Shown here one piece after another: positions 20,492 through 32,278 of a DNA stretch of 64,000 nt. Origin of the DNA: Closterium sp. Naga37s-1 (lineage: Eukaryota > Streptophyta > Zygnematophyceae > Desmidiales > Closteriaceae); the NCBI GenBank assembly GCA_947471745.1, contig CANJKZ010000269.1:661001-725000 (forward strand), read 5' to 3'. The position numbers and the translations under genes were made by a program. Numbering within the stretch: position 1 is the stretch's first letter; every line of letters starts with the position of its first letter. Under the pieces are notes generated by a model that saw only the letters and a list, made by a program, of their open reading frames with translations, was not told where the DNA came from and made no database searches.

Positions 20492-23400
20492 ATGCCGCGT
20501 CTGTTTGTGGAGGGCTTCTTCCTGTCGTGGCTCGACAGCTACGAGGACGTGCAGAACGCCGCGCTCACGCTGCTCTACCTGCAGGTAACCTGGTAACCCG
20601 CTCCCGTTTCAGGGAGGGTCCCATCCCACGTTACTGCCACCACGAGCGAGGAGGCAAGCCGCTCGAGCCCCCGCTGCCTGCTGCTCGCCCACCTGCTCAC
20701 GCGCTTCCCCCCTCCCCTCGCCGCCTTCCCCCCTCCCCACGCCGCTTTCCCCCTCCCCTCGCCGCTTCCCCCCTCCCCACGCCGCTTCCCCCCTCCTCTC
20801 GCCTCTTTCCCCCTCCCCTCGCCGTTTCCCCCCTCCCCACGCCGCTTTCCCCCTCCCCTCGCCGCTTCCCCCCTCCCCACGCCGCTTCCCCCCTCCTCTC
20901 GCCTCTTTCCCCCTCCCCTCGCCGTTTCCCCCCTCCCCTCGCCGCTTTCCCCCTCCCCTCGCCGTTTCCCCCCCCCCCTCGCCGCTTCCCCCGTCCCCTC
21001 GCCGTTTCCCCCCTCCTCTTGCCGCTTCCCCTCTCCCCTTGTCGCTTCCCCTCTCCCCTTGCCGCTTCCCCCTTCTCCATTCCCATCGCCGCATCCCTCC
21101 CCCTCACCTTCCCCCATCCCACGTGCATCACTCTGCTTTCCCCTCTTCCCACATTCCCCCTCGCCGTCTCCTCTCCACCTGCTCGCCGCGCTCCTCTCCT
21201 CTGTCATTCCTTTGTTCCTCCCCTCCCCAGTCGCGCCCTGCGTCCTCCCCACCGCATGCACCCCATGCACCGCATGCATGCACGTGCCAGCACGTGTGCA
21301 TGGGTGGGAGCGCACGCAGTGGTGGATGGCCTCACATCACACCCATGCGGCCCCCTCCGCCCCTCGTCATTGGACTGCTACGCGCCACCGCCCTGCGCTC
21401 CTCGCCTGCGTGCAGGCGATCATGGGCCTGCCACACCCGCACCTGCTACAGGCGATCATGGGCCTGCCACACCCGCACCTGCGTGCAGGCGATCATGGGC
21501 CTGCCACACCCGCACCTGCGTGCAGGCGATCATGGGCCTGCCACACCCGCACCTGCGTGCAGGCGATCATGGGCCTGCCACACCCGCACCTGCGTGCAGG
21601 CGATCATGGGCCTGCCACACCCGCACCTGCGTGCAGGCAATCATGGGCCTGCCACACCCGCACCTGCTACAGGCGATCATGGGCCTGCCACACCCGCACC
21701 TGCGTGCAGGCGATCATGGGCCTGCCACACCCGCACCTGCGTGCAGGCGATCATGGGCCTGCCACACCCGCACCTGCGTGCAGGCGATCATGGGCCTGCC
21801 ACACCCGCACCTGCGTGCAGGCGATCATGGGCCTGCCACACCCGCACCTGCGTGCAGGCAATCATGGGCCTGCCACACCCGCACCTGCTACAGGCGATCA
21901 TGGGCCTGCCACACCCGCACCTGCGTGCAGGCGATCATGGGCCTGCCACACCCGCACCTGCGTGCAGGCGATCATGGGCCTGCCACACCCGCACCTGCGT
22001 GCAGGCGATCATGGGCCTGCCACACCCGCACCTGCGTGCAGGCGATCATGGGCCTGCCACACCCGCACCTGCGTGCAGGCGATCATGGGCCTGCCACACC
22101 CGCACCTGCGTGCAGGCGATCATGGGCCTGCCACACCCGCACCTGCTACAGGCGATCATGGGCCTGCCACACCCGCACCTGCGTGCAGGCGATCATGGGC
22201 CTGCCACACCCGCACCTGCGTGCAGGCGATCATGGGCCTGCCACACCCGCACCTGCGTGCAGGCGATCATGGGCCTGCCACACCCGCACCTGCGTGCAGG
22301 CGATCATGGGCCTGCCACACCCGCACCTGCGTGCAGGCGATCATGGGCCTGCCACACCCGCACCTGCGTGCAGGCGATCATGGGCCTGCCACACCCGCAC
22401 CTGCGTGCAGGCGATCATGGGCCTGCCACACCCGCACCTGCGTGCAGGCGATCATGGGCCTGCCACACCCGCACCTGCGTGCAGGCGATCATGGGCCTGC
22501 CACACCCGCACCTGCGTGCACGCGATCATGGGCCTGCCACACCCGCACCTGCGTGCAGGCGATCATGGGCCTGCCACACCCGCACCTGCGTGCAGGCGAT
22601 CATGGGCCTGCCACACCCGCACCTGCGTGCAGGCGATCATGGGCCTGCCACACCCGCACCTGCGTGCAGGCGATCATGGGCCTGCCACACCCGCACCTGC
22701 GTGCACGCGATCATGGGCCTGCCACACCCGCACCTGCGTGCACGCGATCATGGGCCTGCCACACCCGCACCTGCGTGCAGGCGATCATGGGCCTGCCACA
22801 CCCGCACCTGCGTGCACGCGACCATGGGCCTGCCACACCCGCACCTGCGTGCAGGCGATCATGGGCCTGCCACACCCGCACCTGCGTGCAGGCCAAGGGC
22901 TGCTGGCCCACAGTGGGGCCCACCTACACAGGGTTGATCATGGCAAACCCTTCACTCCCCCCCCTCCCCTGCAGGCGTTCATCGGGCTAGTGGGCACGGT
23001 GGGCCCCACGTACACGGGGGTGATCGTGGCGGACGTGGGAGTGGCGCTGTTCGGCCTCGTGGCCATCGCCAGCGGGTACCAGGCGCTGGGGCGCACATAC
23101 GCCGCGCTGCTGCTGCTCATGCTGCTCCTCGACTCCCTCTGGCTCGCCCTCTTCGCCCCCCACATCTGGTGCCCTCTTCGCCCCCCACATCTGGTGCCCT
23201 CTCTCTCCTCTCCCCCCCCTCACATGCATGGCCACCTCCCTCTCTCAATTATGCTGGACCTGCCCTCTCTCCCTCACCTCTCCCTCCTTTCCCACTGCCA
23301 AACCCCACCCCACCCCACCAGGAGCGAGGAGGTGACGGCGCCGTGGAGGCAGCACCCGCTGGTGGCGGCGGCAGTGCTGCTGGAGCTCACGTGCCACTCC

Positions 23401-25043
23401 CTCACCTTCGCCCTGCGCCTCCTCTCTGCCCTGCTCTGGCTTCAGGTAAGTGCCCTCCTGGGTTTAAGGCTTTTGCTCTTGTGGTCTCAATAAATCGATT
23501 CTCTGGGCTCAGGTGATTGTTTGGGGGTGAAGTGTAAAGTCTTGAGGTTGCTACTCCTCGTGCTTCGTTTGTCACGTGCCTGCACCATGCACTCCCTCCA
23601 TTCCGCTTCCCCATGCAATCCACACGCTGCCCCACCTTGCCTAGACACCACATTCTACCTCACCAGATGACACAACTCGCCCGTCACTTCTCCCTCTCCA
23701 TTCACCCACTCACCTGCACTCCCTCACCCACCCGTCGCCTGTGTGCGTGCGTGCGTGTCATGGCTGTCCTGATCGCTGCACCAGGACCCTCCAGCCTGTG
23801 CTGCAACTCCCCTTTCTCCATCAAAACCCCCACCCACCCCAACCTTGTCTTCACCCCCCCCCCTGCACATGCTGCGCGTGGGCGTGGCGGATGCTGCGCA
23901 GGGGGGCCACGGCCGTTCCCAGATCGGAGGTTCTTCAGGATTGTTACAAACCAACTACCCGCCACCCCATCCCTGCCTCTCCCCCCGCCAGATGCTGCGC
24001 CTGGGCCTGGCGGACGGCAGGGACGGCACGGCCGTGCCCAGCTCAGAGGTGCACGCCTACCTCCCTGCTTACGACAGCCTCGGCCCGTACCGCCCTGCAG
24101 GCTCGGCAACGCCGGACCTGAGTCCCACGGCGGGGCGGGAGCGGGCGGTGAGCGATGAGTTTCTGGGCAGCGCCATCTTCCACCCGTCGGCGTTCGCCAC
24201 GCTCTTCCAGTCGGACCAGCTGCTCAACTACCTCTCTGAGGTGCGCCACTCCTCCAACACCACCTCACTTTAGCTCGCCTCATTCCTCTCATTCACCTCA
24301 CTGGCGTCTCCCATTCAACCCCTTCACCGTTGGGCACTGGCGTCTCCCATTCAACCCCTTCTCCTCCCCCACTCCCTCTCCCCCGGTGCGAGTGGGCAGG
24401 ACGGCAGCAGCAGCGCGCCCAACAGCCTGGACAGCAGCTATGGGGGGCACCCCGTGGTGGCAGGCGCGGAGGACAACGAGGTGCGTGGGTGTGTGGGGTG
24501 GCATGGCGTGGGATGGGGTGATATGGAATGATAAGCGGTGATGTGGGATGGCATGGGTTGAGGCTGTAGAGGGGGTGAGGCCATGAGGGCAAGGGGGCTG
24601 AGGAAACAAAGGGAGTGGGGAGGCAAGAGCATTCGGGCTCAAGAGGGCCCAGGAGCGGCCAAGAGGGGTCAAGAGGGGTGGAGAGGGCAGTGCGCCCAGC
24701 AGCGATGCCCCAAGCATGTGGTGGCTACAGGGGAGGAGATTGGAAAGGGGATGTGAGGCAAGGAGAGGGCGTGACGTGAGGAGCGGATGTGAGGTGAGGA
24801 AGGGCATGAGACGAGATGGAAGGGGGTGGGGGGGGTGGCTGCTCGCTGTGCTCCACACTCTCTTCCCTCCATCCTCCCCTGCTTCCTTTCATCCATTTAT
24901 TGTGCTCACTTGCGCACACATGCCTGCACTCACTTTAACTCGTCGTTGGCCCTCAATGCCCCGTCCCTGCCCTCTCCCTGCCCTCCGTGCCATGCGTGCA
25001 GCAACCAGCGCAGTCACCGCAGGAGATTCCGCAGCCTGTTTGA
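20492..25043 (+). CDS. Multi-pass membrane protein of unknown function
   Basis: Six exons (20492-20584, 22975-23168, 23322-23445, 23992-24240, 24400-24480, 25002-25043) join in phase, with GT-AG introns, to give 260 residues. The N-terminal half has about four hydrophobic segments: residues 24-46, 47-63, 72-92 and 109-137, with the motif LGRTYA before the third. The C-terminal half is soluble, rich in Ser, Pro and Gly, and contains SDEFLGSAIFHPSAFATLFQ. From memory this resembles unnamed plant transmembrane proteins; I assign no function. Intron 1 is 2.4 kb and consists mostly of two tandem arrays. Exon-start duplications precede exons 2 and 4. Confidence 0.75.
20700..21080 (+). repeat. 20-bp pyrimidine-rich minisatellite in intron 1
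   Basis: About 18 units of a C/T-rich 20-mer, alternating CTTCCCCCCTCCCCACGCCG-like and CTTTCCCCCTCCCCTCGCCG-like forms, with longer-range repetition of about 120 bp. Confidence 0.9.
21416..22891 (+). repeat. 37-bp minisatellite carrying splice-acceptor copies
   Basis: Forty units fill 1476 bp: 36 of 37 bp and four of 36 bp, the short ones ending CTACAG instead of CGTGCAG. Each unit ends TGCAG and the next begins GCGATCATGGGC, which parallels the real intron 1 acceptor TGCAG|GCGTTCATCGGGC at 22975. A six-unit block of about 221 bp (variant GCAATC followed by a CTACAG unit, near 21637 and 21858) is itself duplicated, so the array has higher-order structure. Confidence 0.95.
22892..22950 (+). 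repeat. Degenerate copy of the start of exon 2
   Basis: Directly after the last array unit, the sequence GGGCTGCTGGCCCACAGTGG and what follows aligns with the first 55 bases of exon 2 (22975-23030) with scattered changes. It is a pseudo-exon that links the array to the acceptor it seems to come from. Confidence 0.7.
23144..23193 (+). repeat. 25-bp duplication across the exon 2 donor
   Basis: The block CCCTCTTCGCCCCCCACATCTG|GTG is present twice. The first donor (after 23168) keeps the frame. The second (after 23193) would add 25 nt and shift it. Confidence 0.85.
23863..23920 (+). repeat. Degenerate copy of the start of exon 4
   Basis: The sequence ATGCTGCGCGTGGGCGTGGC and about 35 further bases resembles exon 4 from 23992 (ATGCTGCGCCTGGGCCTGGC), including the preceding pyrimidine tract. 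It lies 128 bp upstream of the true acceptor. Confidence 0.7.
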
Positions 25044-25605
25044 AGCACTTGCCTCCACTGCCCCTGCTGCCATCACTGGCCTTAGATGCCGAACCAGCCA
25101 TAGCAGCCCTAACAGCCTTATTGGCCTGGCTACCCTGAACAGGGCTTGGCCTTCAGTTTTCCAGGCATGTATAGTGGCTCTGTCATTACAGCTGCTCTCA
25201 CAGCCAATCGCCACATGTGTTCTCACAGCCAATACGGCGTGTAGTGCGAGGAGGGACAATAGTGCAGCGAATGTTCTGGCTCCCCATGTAGGCGGGTATT
25301 CAGACAACTACGGCATGTACAGACGAGTGCATGTGGCACTCCAGTTGAGCTGCACAGCCACCCACCACCGCAAGCACTACCATCCACGTGCGTACGGTAT
25401 GTGTGTGTCTAGGCTGAATAAGTGAATACGGCACTCGTCTAGCTTCCTGCTGGGCCAATGCTCTGCCCCCAATCCGCCCTTTCCGAGGGGGGGATTTAGC
25501 CTGAATAAAAACTACGGTATTGGGCTCACATGAAGCTCTTTAATTTCTTGGGAGAGAGAAATGCCATTTCTTGATTGAGCAGCAGTCAACAACAGATTCA
25601 TACTC
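25044..25605. other. 3' untranslated and intergenic region
   Basis: No gene is visible. AATAAA at about 25504 could serve as a polyadenylation signal for the membrane-protein gene. Confidence 0.45.
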
Positions 25606-25769
25606 AGCTATGCTGCGATCAGAGAATGATCGAACTCAGGATCACCTCAGGTGGTGGGCCCTTGACCTCAATAGCAGAGTGAATGTAAATGCTTGAGATG
25701 ATGATAACATGCAAGTACAGCACTAGAAATAAGTTTACAAGGGAATACCAAACGACCTAGCTAGCCATG

Positions 25770-25910
25770 TGTTAAGATTAGGTAGGAAGGAATGATTGAA
25801 TTAGGTAAGAGGGAGGGGGTACAAGGATGTCGAGAGAGTTGGGTTGTACCCTCTAAGGTATGACCCCTACACAACCTAGAGTAAGATGAACAGAACAATA
25901 TGTTTTGACA
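25770..25910 (-). repeat. 3' LTR of element D
   Basis: 141 bp, TGTTAAG to TTTTGACA; followed by the complement of a purine tract (CACCCCCAC). Confidence 0.95.
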
Positions 25911-26216
25911 CACCCCCACAGTGGTCACAAGACCAGTCAAGCAAGAGAACAAGCAACGCAAAGCTCAGGGTGGATCTCAAGGACACCACACAATCTGAGC
26001 ACAAGCAGGCGGCCACAAGGCCAGTTCACATGCAGATTTATAATAGCAAGGCAGTACACTGATCACAACCTAGCAAGAGTAAACATGCAGGTTTATATAT
26101 CAAAATACAAGACAAGATCAAGAGACAAGCAGTGTTGGTCCGTGTGGCCACGGACTAAGGCGAAGCTGAGAACGCTGCTGCAATACTTGCACGGCAAAGG
26201 AACGAAATGCAAAGCC

Positions 26217-27356
26217 CTATGTTCTGCTCGCTAGTCTGACCAGGTAGCGCAGCACCCTCATAGCAGCCCGCCAATGCGCAGGGTGGTATCTCCTGGGCGC
26301 AACGTAGCGAGTCCGGATGCTGAGAGGGTACGGCAGGTCAACAGGCTCCCGAGTAACACGAGAGGGAGTAGGGGAGGCAGGCGGCGGAAACAACAGAAGA
26401 GGAGTAGTACAAGTGGGCGTCGGCTCAGGTAGCCACGACGACGGCTGCTCAAAGAAGATAGACTGCCGTGGCAGCGACTGCAACGCACCCCCAGACCCAG
26501 CACCGCTAGCGCCAGTACCTCCAACTCCACCAACAAGAGGACTCCTAGCACCCCCAAAGGCAGCACCCCCAGAACTAGCACCCCCATAACCAAAACCCTC
26601 CGCGTCACCACCCCCAACAACACCTGTGCCCCCGAAGTCCGCAGCGACAGGCTGCAGAGGAGGCGAACACGTCCGGGGCGGAAAACCCGGAGGCGTCTCC
26701 AAGCGCGGTGAGCGGCGAGAGGTCGCTGTGTCGGCAGCAGTAGGGTCATCCCCCTCGGTCGAGCCAGAGGAGGCAGAGGGGACTACGAGATACGGGAGAA
26801 CAGTGGAGGGGTGCGCATAGACTGTGCTAGTAGGCGCACAAGCAGCGACACACAATGGCTCTAACTCCTGGTGCCCGCCCCTGCCACTCCTGCCAGCTCC
26901 ACTACGACCCTCGTTAGCTACTGTGGTGAGGTCTGACAGCGCAGGGAAGGTAAGAGGCAGCGCAAGACAGCCTAGGACTGCAGGAGGGGGGGGGGAGTAG
27001 CGCCTAACCACAGCGGAATACAAAGCATGGGCCGACGGCACCTGACTCCTGGGGAAGAAGGCTCGCTGGTCGAACGAGAGGTGAAGGCGGACTGCAAGTG
27101 AGGCGGCAGCGTCTCGCGCCATCCACCGGTTGTAGGCAAGGTGAGCTGCGCGGAACTGCGTCCGCTCCTCCTCCTCAGCGTCAGCAGTAGGTTCAGTAGG
27201 AGCCTCTGGGGCCGGAAAGGACCCCGACGTGTGCTCAAACAGGGAGACGTTGTCCCGTTTGACACTCCGGAGGTACAGGTGCAGCCCCTCTAGCCAGGAG
27301 TCAAACCCTAAAGGTTGCCCCACTGCGTCAAAGGCTAGAACAGTGGGAGTCGCCAT
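26217..27356 (-). pseudogene. Element D Gag fused to a fragment of reverse transcriptase
   Basis: From ATG 27356, residues 1-150 look like a copia Gag N-terminal domain (DSWLEGLHLYLRSVKRDNVSLFEHTSG, then FRAAHLAYNRWMARDAAASLAVRLHL and YSAVVRRYSPP). A Pro/Gly-rich stretch with RRSPRLETPPGFPP follows, which in E lies between integrase and linker. The last 40 residues (LPYPLSIRTRYVAPRRYHPAHWRAAMRVLRYL) match the palm-to-RNase H region of the E/H pol. One or more large deletions have therefore joined gag, linker and RT tail in one frame. Confidence 0.8.
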
Positions 27357-27359
27357 AGC

Positions 27360-28320
27360 AGCACGAACGGCAGCAAGAAGCAGGAGTGGCAGTTACGGCA
27401 GCAGCGGCAGCACAGTTGGCAGCAGCAGCGCAGGCGGCAGCAGCAGCTCAGGCGGCAGCAGCAGCCTAGCAGCAGCAGCAGCAGCAGCGCAGGCGGGAGC
27501 AGCAGCTTAGCAGCAGCACCAGCGCACCAGCAGCAGCACAGGTGGCAGCAGCAGCGCAGGCGGCAGCAGCAGCTCAGGCGGCAGCAGCAGCCTAGCAGCA
27601 GCAGCAGCAGCAGCTGAGCAGTAGCAGCAGCGCAGTAGTAGCGGCAGCGCAGGCGGCAGCAGCAGCAGCGCAGCAGCAGCAGCACAGGTGGTAGCAGCAG
27701 CACAGGCGGCAGCAGCAGCCTAGTAGCAGCAGCAGCAGCTGAGCAGTTGGAGCAGCGCAGCAGTAGCAGCACAGGTGGCATCAGCAGCCTAGTAGCAGCA
27801 GCAGCAGTAGCGGCACGAGTGCAGGGGGCAGGGCAGCACTAATGCACGGAGCGGCTCGGCTTAGCAGGACGGCTCGAGCAGCAGCAGTGCAGCAGCAGCA
27901 GCAGCGCAGGCGGCAGCAGTAGCTTAACAGCAGCAGCAGCAGCAGCTTAACAACAGCAGCAGCGCAGGCGGCAGCAGCAACTTAATAGCAGCAGCAGCGC
28001 AGCAGGGCAGTAGGGCAACAGTACAGCAAGAGCAGCAGCGCAGGCGGCAGCAGTAGCTTAACAGCAGCAGCAGCAGCAGCTTAACAGTAGCAGCAGCGCA
28101 GGCGGCAGCAGCAACTTAATAGCAGCAGCAGCGCAGCAGGGCAGTAGGGCAGCAGTACAGCAAGAGCAGGGCAGCAGTAGCAGCTGTAGCAAGTGCAGTA
28201 GTAGCAGCAGAAGCAGTAGCACTAGCTGTAGCAGCAGTAGCACTAGCAGTGACAGCTCGGGCTGGGCGGCGCGGCTCGGGCGCAGTGGCAGAGCAGCAGC
28301 GGCACGTAGCAGCAGCAGCC
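27360..28320 (-). repeat. CAG/CTG-rich leader of element D
   Basis: The leader between 5' LTR and gag is mostly imperfect GCAGCA (GCTGCT in sense) with larger duplicated blocks, for example around 27910-28000 and 28025-28125. It is open in several frames but I do not regard it as coding. Bases 28321-28736 are GC-rich and otherwise featureless. Confidence 0.85.
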
Positions 28321-28724
28321 GGCGCACTAGTGCAGGGGGGGCGCGCGGGCTGTGGGCTAGCAAACCAGGGGCGCGCAACAGGTGCGCGCGGAGCAGCCCA
28401 AAAAGGGCGCGCAGCAGGTGCGCGCTAGGGGCTGGCGGGCAGCGTGAGTGGCGCGCGCAGCAGCAGGAACGAGGGGGGACCGGGCGTAGGGGCTGACGGG
28501 CCGCGCGAGTGGCGCACGGGGCAGCTAGGGCGCGGTCAGGAGGGGTCGCACGTGACTAGGCAGAAGAATCGCGCCAAGGGCAGTTAGGGGACGGGACGCG
28601 CCTAGGGCAGAAAAACCGTCTCGCCTAGGGCGCGTTTCGCGTTTCTCCTAGGGGCGCGACTCGGGCAGCAGATCGAAATTGTTAGGTGGGCCCATTTGAA
28701 AATTCGGTCCTAAGGACCATTTGG

Positions 28725-28736
28725 CTCTTAATACCA
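28725..28736 (-). promoter_or_regulatory. Primer-binding site of element D
   Basis: The sense strand reads TGGTATTAAGAGCC next to the 5' LTR, close to the initiator tRNA-Met complement. Confidence 0.75.
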
Positions 28737-28877
28737 TGTTAAGATTAGGTAGGAAGGAATGATTGAATTAGGTAAGAGGGAGGGGGTACAAGGATGTCGA
28801 GAGAGTTGGGTTGTACCCTCTAAGGTGTGACCCCTACACAACCTAGAGTAAGATGAACAGAACAATATGTTTTGACA
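28737..28877 (-). repeat. 5' LTR of element D
   Basis: 141 bp, near-identical to 25770-25910. Confidence 0.95.
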
Positions 28878-29129
28878 CCATGTACTCTAAGGGGTACATT
28901 CCCTTATTGCAGCGAAATCCAACCGTGCGACTCCAGACAGTTACGAAACTGTTCGGGCAGAATCCTCGCCACTGCTGCTGCCTGATGCTGTCTGCCCGAC
29001 GGTCCAGATCCTTTCGTAACCGTGCGACCCTTCGTGTCACTTCCGCCCGTTCGTCTTCATTCTCTGTAGTGTGTGCTTCGATTGTTGCGGTGAGGAGTGC
29101 ACAATAGTGTTTCAATGATCACTATTCGT

Positions 29130-29260
29130 TGTTAGAATAAGCAGGCAGGGTTGGTGGACTAGGTAGCATGCATGAGTACAAGTACCTAACCCTAAAGTGT
29201 TGTACCCCTTGTAGGCTAACCCACTATAGCCTAGAGATAACACAAACATACAGTTTGACA
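29130..29260 (-). repeat. 3' LTR of element E
   Basis: 131 bp, TGTTAGAATAAG to TTTGACA. The purine tract lies to its right (complement CACCCCCATAGG). Confidence 0.95.
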
Positions 29261-29338
29261 CACCCCCATAGGCTAAGTGGGAGATAGCAAACACAACAGA
29301 CGGTCACAAGACCAGTCAAGCAAGAGAACAAGCAAAGC

Positions 29339-29749
29339 TGTTACAATCCCAAGTGGGACTTAGCGAAGGATCGCTCAGGGTTGATCGCAGAGTAGTGTTT
29401 GCAGCGGAAGTTTGAATCTCAGGTCAGAGTGAATGTAAATGACTGAGTTAATAAAAACATGCATACATCGGGTTTATATAAGAATACAAGGGAATACGAA
29501 AAGACCTAGACTAGCCATGTACTCTAAGGGGTACATTCCCTTATTGCAACCAAATTCAAACCGTGCGGCGCGGGAACCCGTTTCAAACCTGTTCCCGCTC
29601 TTTTCACTTCAAATGTTTCTGCCTGCATCGGTCTTGGTCAGACGGTTGCTGCGTCGCTTCGACTCTTCTGACTCCTCGACTTCGTACTCGGTAGAGTCGG
29701 CTCCTGCAGCATACAGGAATGCCTTCTCATAAAACTTCATATCGTAACA
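29339..29749 (-). repeat. 3' LTR of element G
   Basis: 411 bp, TGTTACAATCCC to CGTAACA. It contains the 20-bp palindrome ATGTACTCTAAGGGGTACAT shared with the X LTR. Confidence 0.95.
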
Positions 29750-29756
29750 CTCCCCT

Positions 29757-29960
29757 TCATTCCTGGGCGCAGGAGGAGCTGACTCGCTTGACTACTCCGG
29801 TGAGGTCAGAGCAGTGCTTGTACTGCTGACGTGGCAGACGCTTGGTGAGAAAATCTGCTGCCATCTCAGTAGTCGGGCAGTAGGCGAGGTCAACTTTTCC
29901 TTGGTCAATTTCGTCCTTGACGAAAAAGTGAGTATGGCGCTGTGCGCTCCGCTCGCTGTT
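29757..29960 (-). pseudogene. RNase H C-terminal remnant of element G
   Basis: The frame reads FFVKDEIDQGKVDLAYCPTT and then EMAADFLTKRLPRQQYKHC, the last 55 or so residues of copia RNase H, as in X and F. It lacks the catalytic acidic residues. The deletion joint with the protease region lies at about 29945-29990. Confidence 0.85.
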
Positions 29961-32184
29961 GTCCGAAGTCGTCGTTTGCTTCGCCGAAGATGCGGTAAGA
30001 CGACACATCGAGTTCTTCTGCAGCCATGCTTGTTGGTTCTGCCTCGGCGCTCTCCGCTTCCTGGATTGCCGCGTACTCCTTTTCGACTTGTTCTGTGCAG
30101 CTCGCCGTGGGTGTGTGGCAGGTGGTGCAGAGGCCATTGATGTCTGGCTCGTGCATGTTGATTTCGCGGGGATGAGGGCTGCGGCGAACCCATGGTCGTC
30201 CGTCTGGGTGCTCCCATGATTCCTTGCCCATGTAGGCGAACTCGAGGGGGACGAGGTCCACGAGCTCGTCGGATGAAGCTTGGCAGGAAGGTACGTCGAA
30301 GTCTAAGACGTAGATTCTGTTGATTGAGCGGGCTTGTCCGAGGTATTTGAATGACTCAGGAGGAGTATCCGGGGGAGCGTAGGTGAGGATGAGATCGCGT
30401 GTGGCTAGGTCCGTGGTGAGTATGACGCCGCAGTCGCGAAGTTGTCCTGCCGAGAGGAGATTAAAGCGAAGGTTTGGGACGTAGAGTACGTCGTTGAACG
30501 AAATGTGTGTGTTGCTGTCTCGTGCTTGCAGGACCACGATGCCTTGCGCATTGGCGCGCAGCTGCTCGTTGTTGGCGATGGTGACGTAAGTTGGGGGGGC
30601 GCGGCTCAGATTCGAGACGTATCGCGTGGATCCTACCATGTGCTGTCCGCAGCAGCTGTCCAGGTACCAGGTGTTGTGGTTGTCAGTGTTGATTCTGCGC
30701 AGAAGTAGCGCCAGTCGCGGAGTCACCAGGGTTCCCTTGTAGCGCCTGTGGAAGAAAGGATCTTCGTCCTCCTTCCATCCCACTGGTACGTAGTGTTGAT
30801 TGTCATGCCGCGGGCTTTCCCGCAAAGTGATTGGCTGGTTCCAATCCTGCTCGTCTTCGTCATACAGGTAATAGAAATCTTCAGTGAGGGGATTATTCCA
30901 ACCCTCTTCTGGTTCCAGAAGTCTTCCTTGGATCTCATTCTCTTCGTCAGGCTCAGCAGTGCGACGTCGGCGCGTCGCCATGTTTGCGATTATGTTTCTA
31001 GGAGCTCCTGATTGAGGTCCTTGAGTTTGCTGATGTTGATGTTGTGCAGGAGGACGAGGTGTCTGATGCTGAGACTGAGGATGACGAGCATCTTGTCGGC
31101 CGACCCAGTTGTTGTGGTGAGTGGAATTTGGGTGGCGATAGTTGGATCGAGATTTGCATCGATCCGTTGAGTGTCCGAAGACTTTGCATATTTTGCAATA
31201 GTGGCGCCTTGGTTGTCGTCGCTCTTCACGGTTGTCAGCGTAGAAGGTGAGGCGCTCTCGGCGCGGCGCTGAGCTTGTTCTGCTCGAGTCCATGTCCTGC
31301 TGTTCAGTCAGGAGTGCGGCGCATAGCGCGGCTTCAGAGATGATTCCTCGCTGTCGGAGTAGCGCTTTGCAGGGCTTCCATTCTGGCCCGGGTCCTTGAA
31401 GGACTATGTTGACGAAGATCTCTTCCGAGATTGCGCTCCCATGCTTCGTGATCTGGTCACGGATGTTGCGACAGCGGTTAATATAAGATTTCGCTTTCTC
31501 CCCGTGCCCCATCTTTGTCTCCATGAGCTGCTGCAGGAGCCTGCTGGCTGTAACCGAATCCTTCGGCTGATATACCTCAATGAGGTGCTTCCAGGCTTCC
31601 AAGGCTGGAGCGGCGCTCTCTTTGTAGGAGCGGATGCTTAGTTGCTCTGCATGCGTCATGTTGCGTAGCAGCACGCTATACGCCATGAGGGACTCGCTGT
31701 AGTACTGAGCCCTGGCGTCGTCGGTGTCGTCCACCAGTTTAGAGTAGGAGCCGTCGAAGTAATGGTAGATCTGCGCTGTCTGTAGGAGGAGCTCAAGCTC
31801 AAAACTCCATGTATAGAAATCCTTGCCGTCGAAAGCGGCGGTAGTCTTGATTTTTGAAACGCTGAGAAAGCGTGCTTGCGCAAAGTTAATGACTTCATCA
31901 CTTGGACGGGGGGCAGTTGTTGTTGATTTGTCTGTGTCGAGGGAGAAGGTGTGCGCGGCGGTATCACGGCTTTTTGCAGCCGGTTGTCCAGGTTGAGCTG
32001 GTTGGGAAGAGGTTCCCGCATCGCCTTTGCGCAAGTCTTGGAGTTCTTTCTCCATAGTTGAAAGTCGGGCAAATAACTGCTCGAGTGCGGCAGTGCCAAT
32101 CGTAGTTGTCGCCTCATTTGTCGCAACCGGGTTGGTTTGTCCTTCAGCCGTCAGGTTTGCTTGGCCTCCGGATCCTCCGGCCAT
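29945..32184 (-). CDS. Element G Gag and protease
   Basis: From ATG 32184 (MAGGSGGQ), about 745 residues. The capsid part contains FDGKDFYTWSFELELLLQTAQIY and YSVLLRNMTHAEQLSIRSY, as in UBN2-type Gag, then LLQQLMETKMGHGEKAKSYI and SEEIFVNIVLQGPGPEWKPC. The zinc knuckle CKICKVFGHSTDRC (C-x2-C-x4-H-x4-C) is near residue 345. The protease motif is LDSCCGQHM near residue 510, with Cys in place of the usual Gly after the catalytic Asp-Ser. The frame then passes through a spacer and ends in shifted sequence at the deletion joint. The Gag part could be functional; the rest of pol is missing. Confidence 0.82.
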
Positions 32185-32278
32185 CTTGGTCTTGGAGCGT
32201 GTGCCGCTCGCCAGATCTTGGTTCGGCGAATTTCAAGGAAGTGATGATGCGAAGAATCCCTGAGTAGCTCTCATACCA

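Larger units (their letters stand above)
25770..28877 (-). mobile_element. Copia element D, internally deleted
   Basis: Two 141-bp LTRs (25770-25910 and 28737-28877) are flanked by the perfect duplication CCATG (25765-25769 and 28878-28882). The 3.1-kb element has a Gag-like frame and a scrap of reverse transcriptase but no protease, integrase, polymerase core or RNase H. It belongs to the E/H family by LTR form, purine tract and RT scrap. It must have used enzymes supplied in trans. Confidence 0.95.

Noticed and set aside
20527-23493. Long plus-strand frames (up to 988 codons) through the 20-bp and 37-bp arrays
   Set aside because: The arrays are GC-rich and stop-free in several frames and both flank and overlap an intron. 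Exon phases of the membrane-protein gene fit without them.
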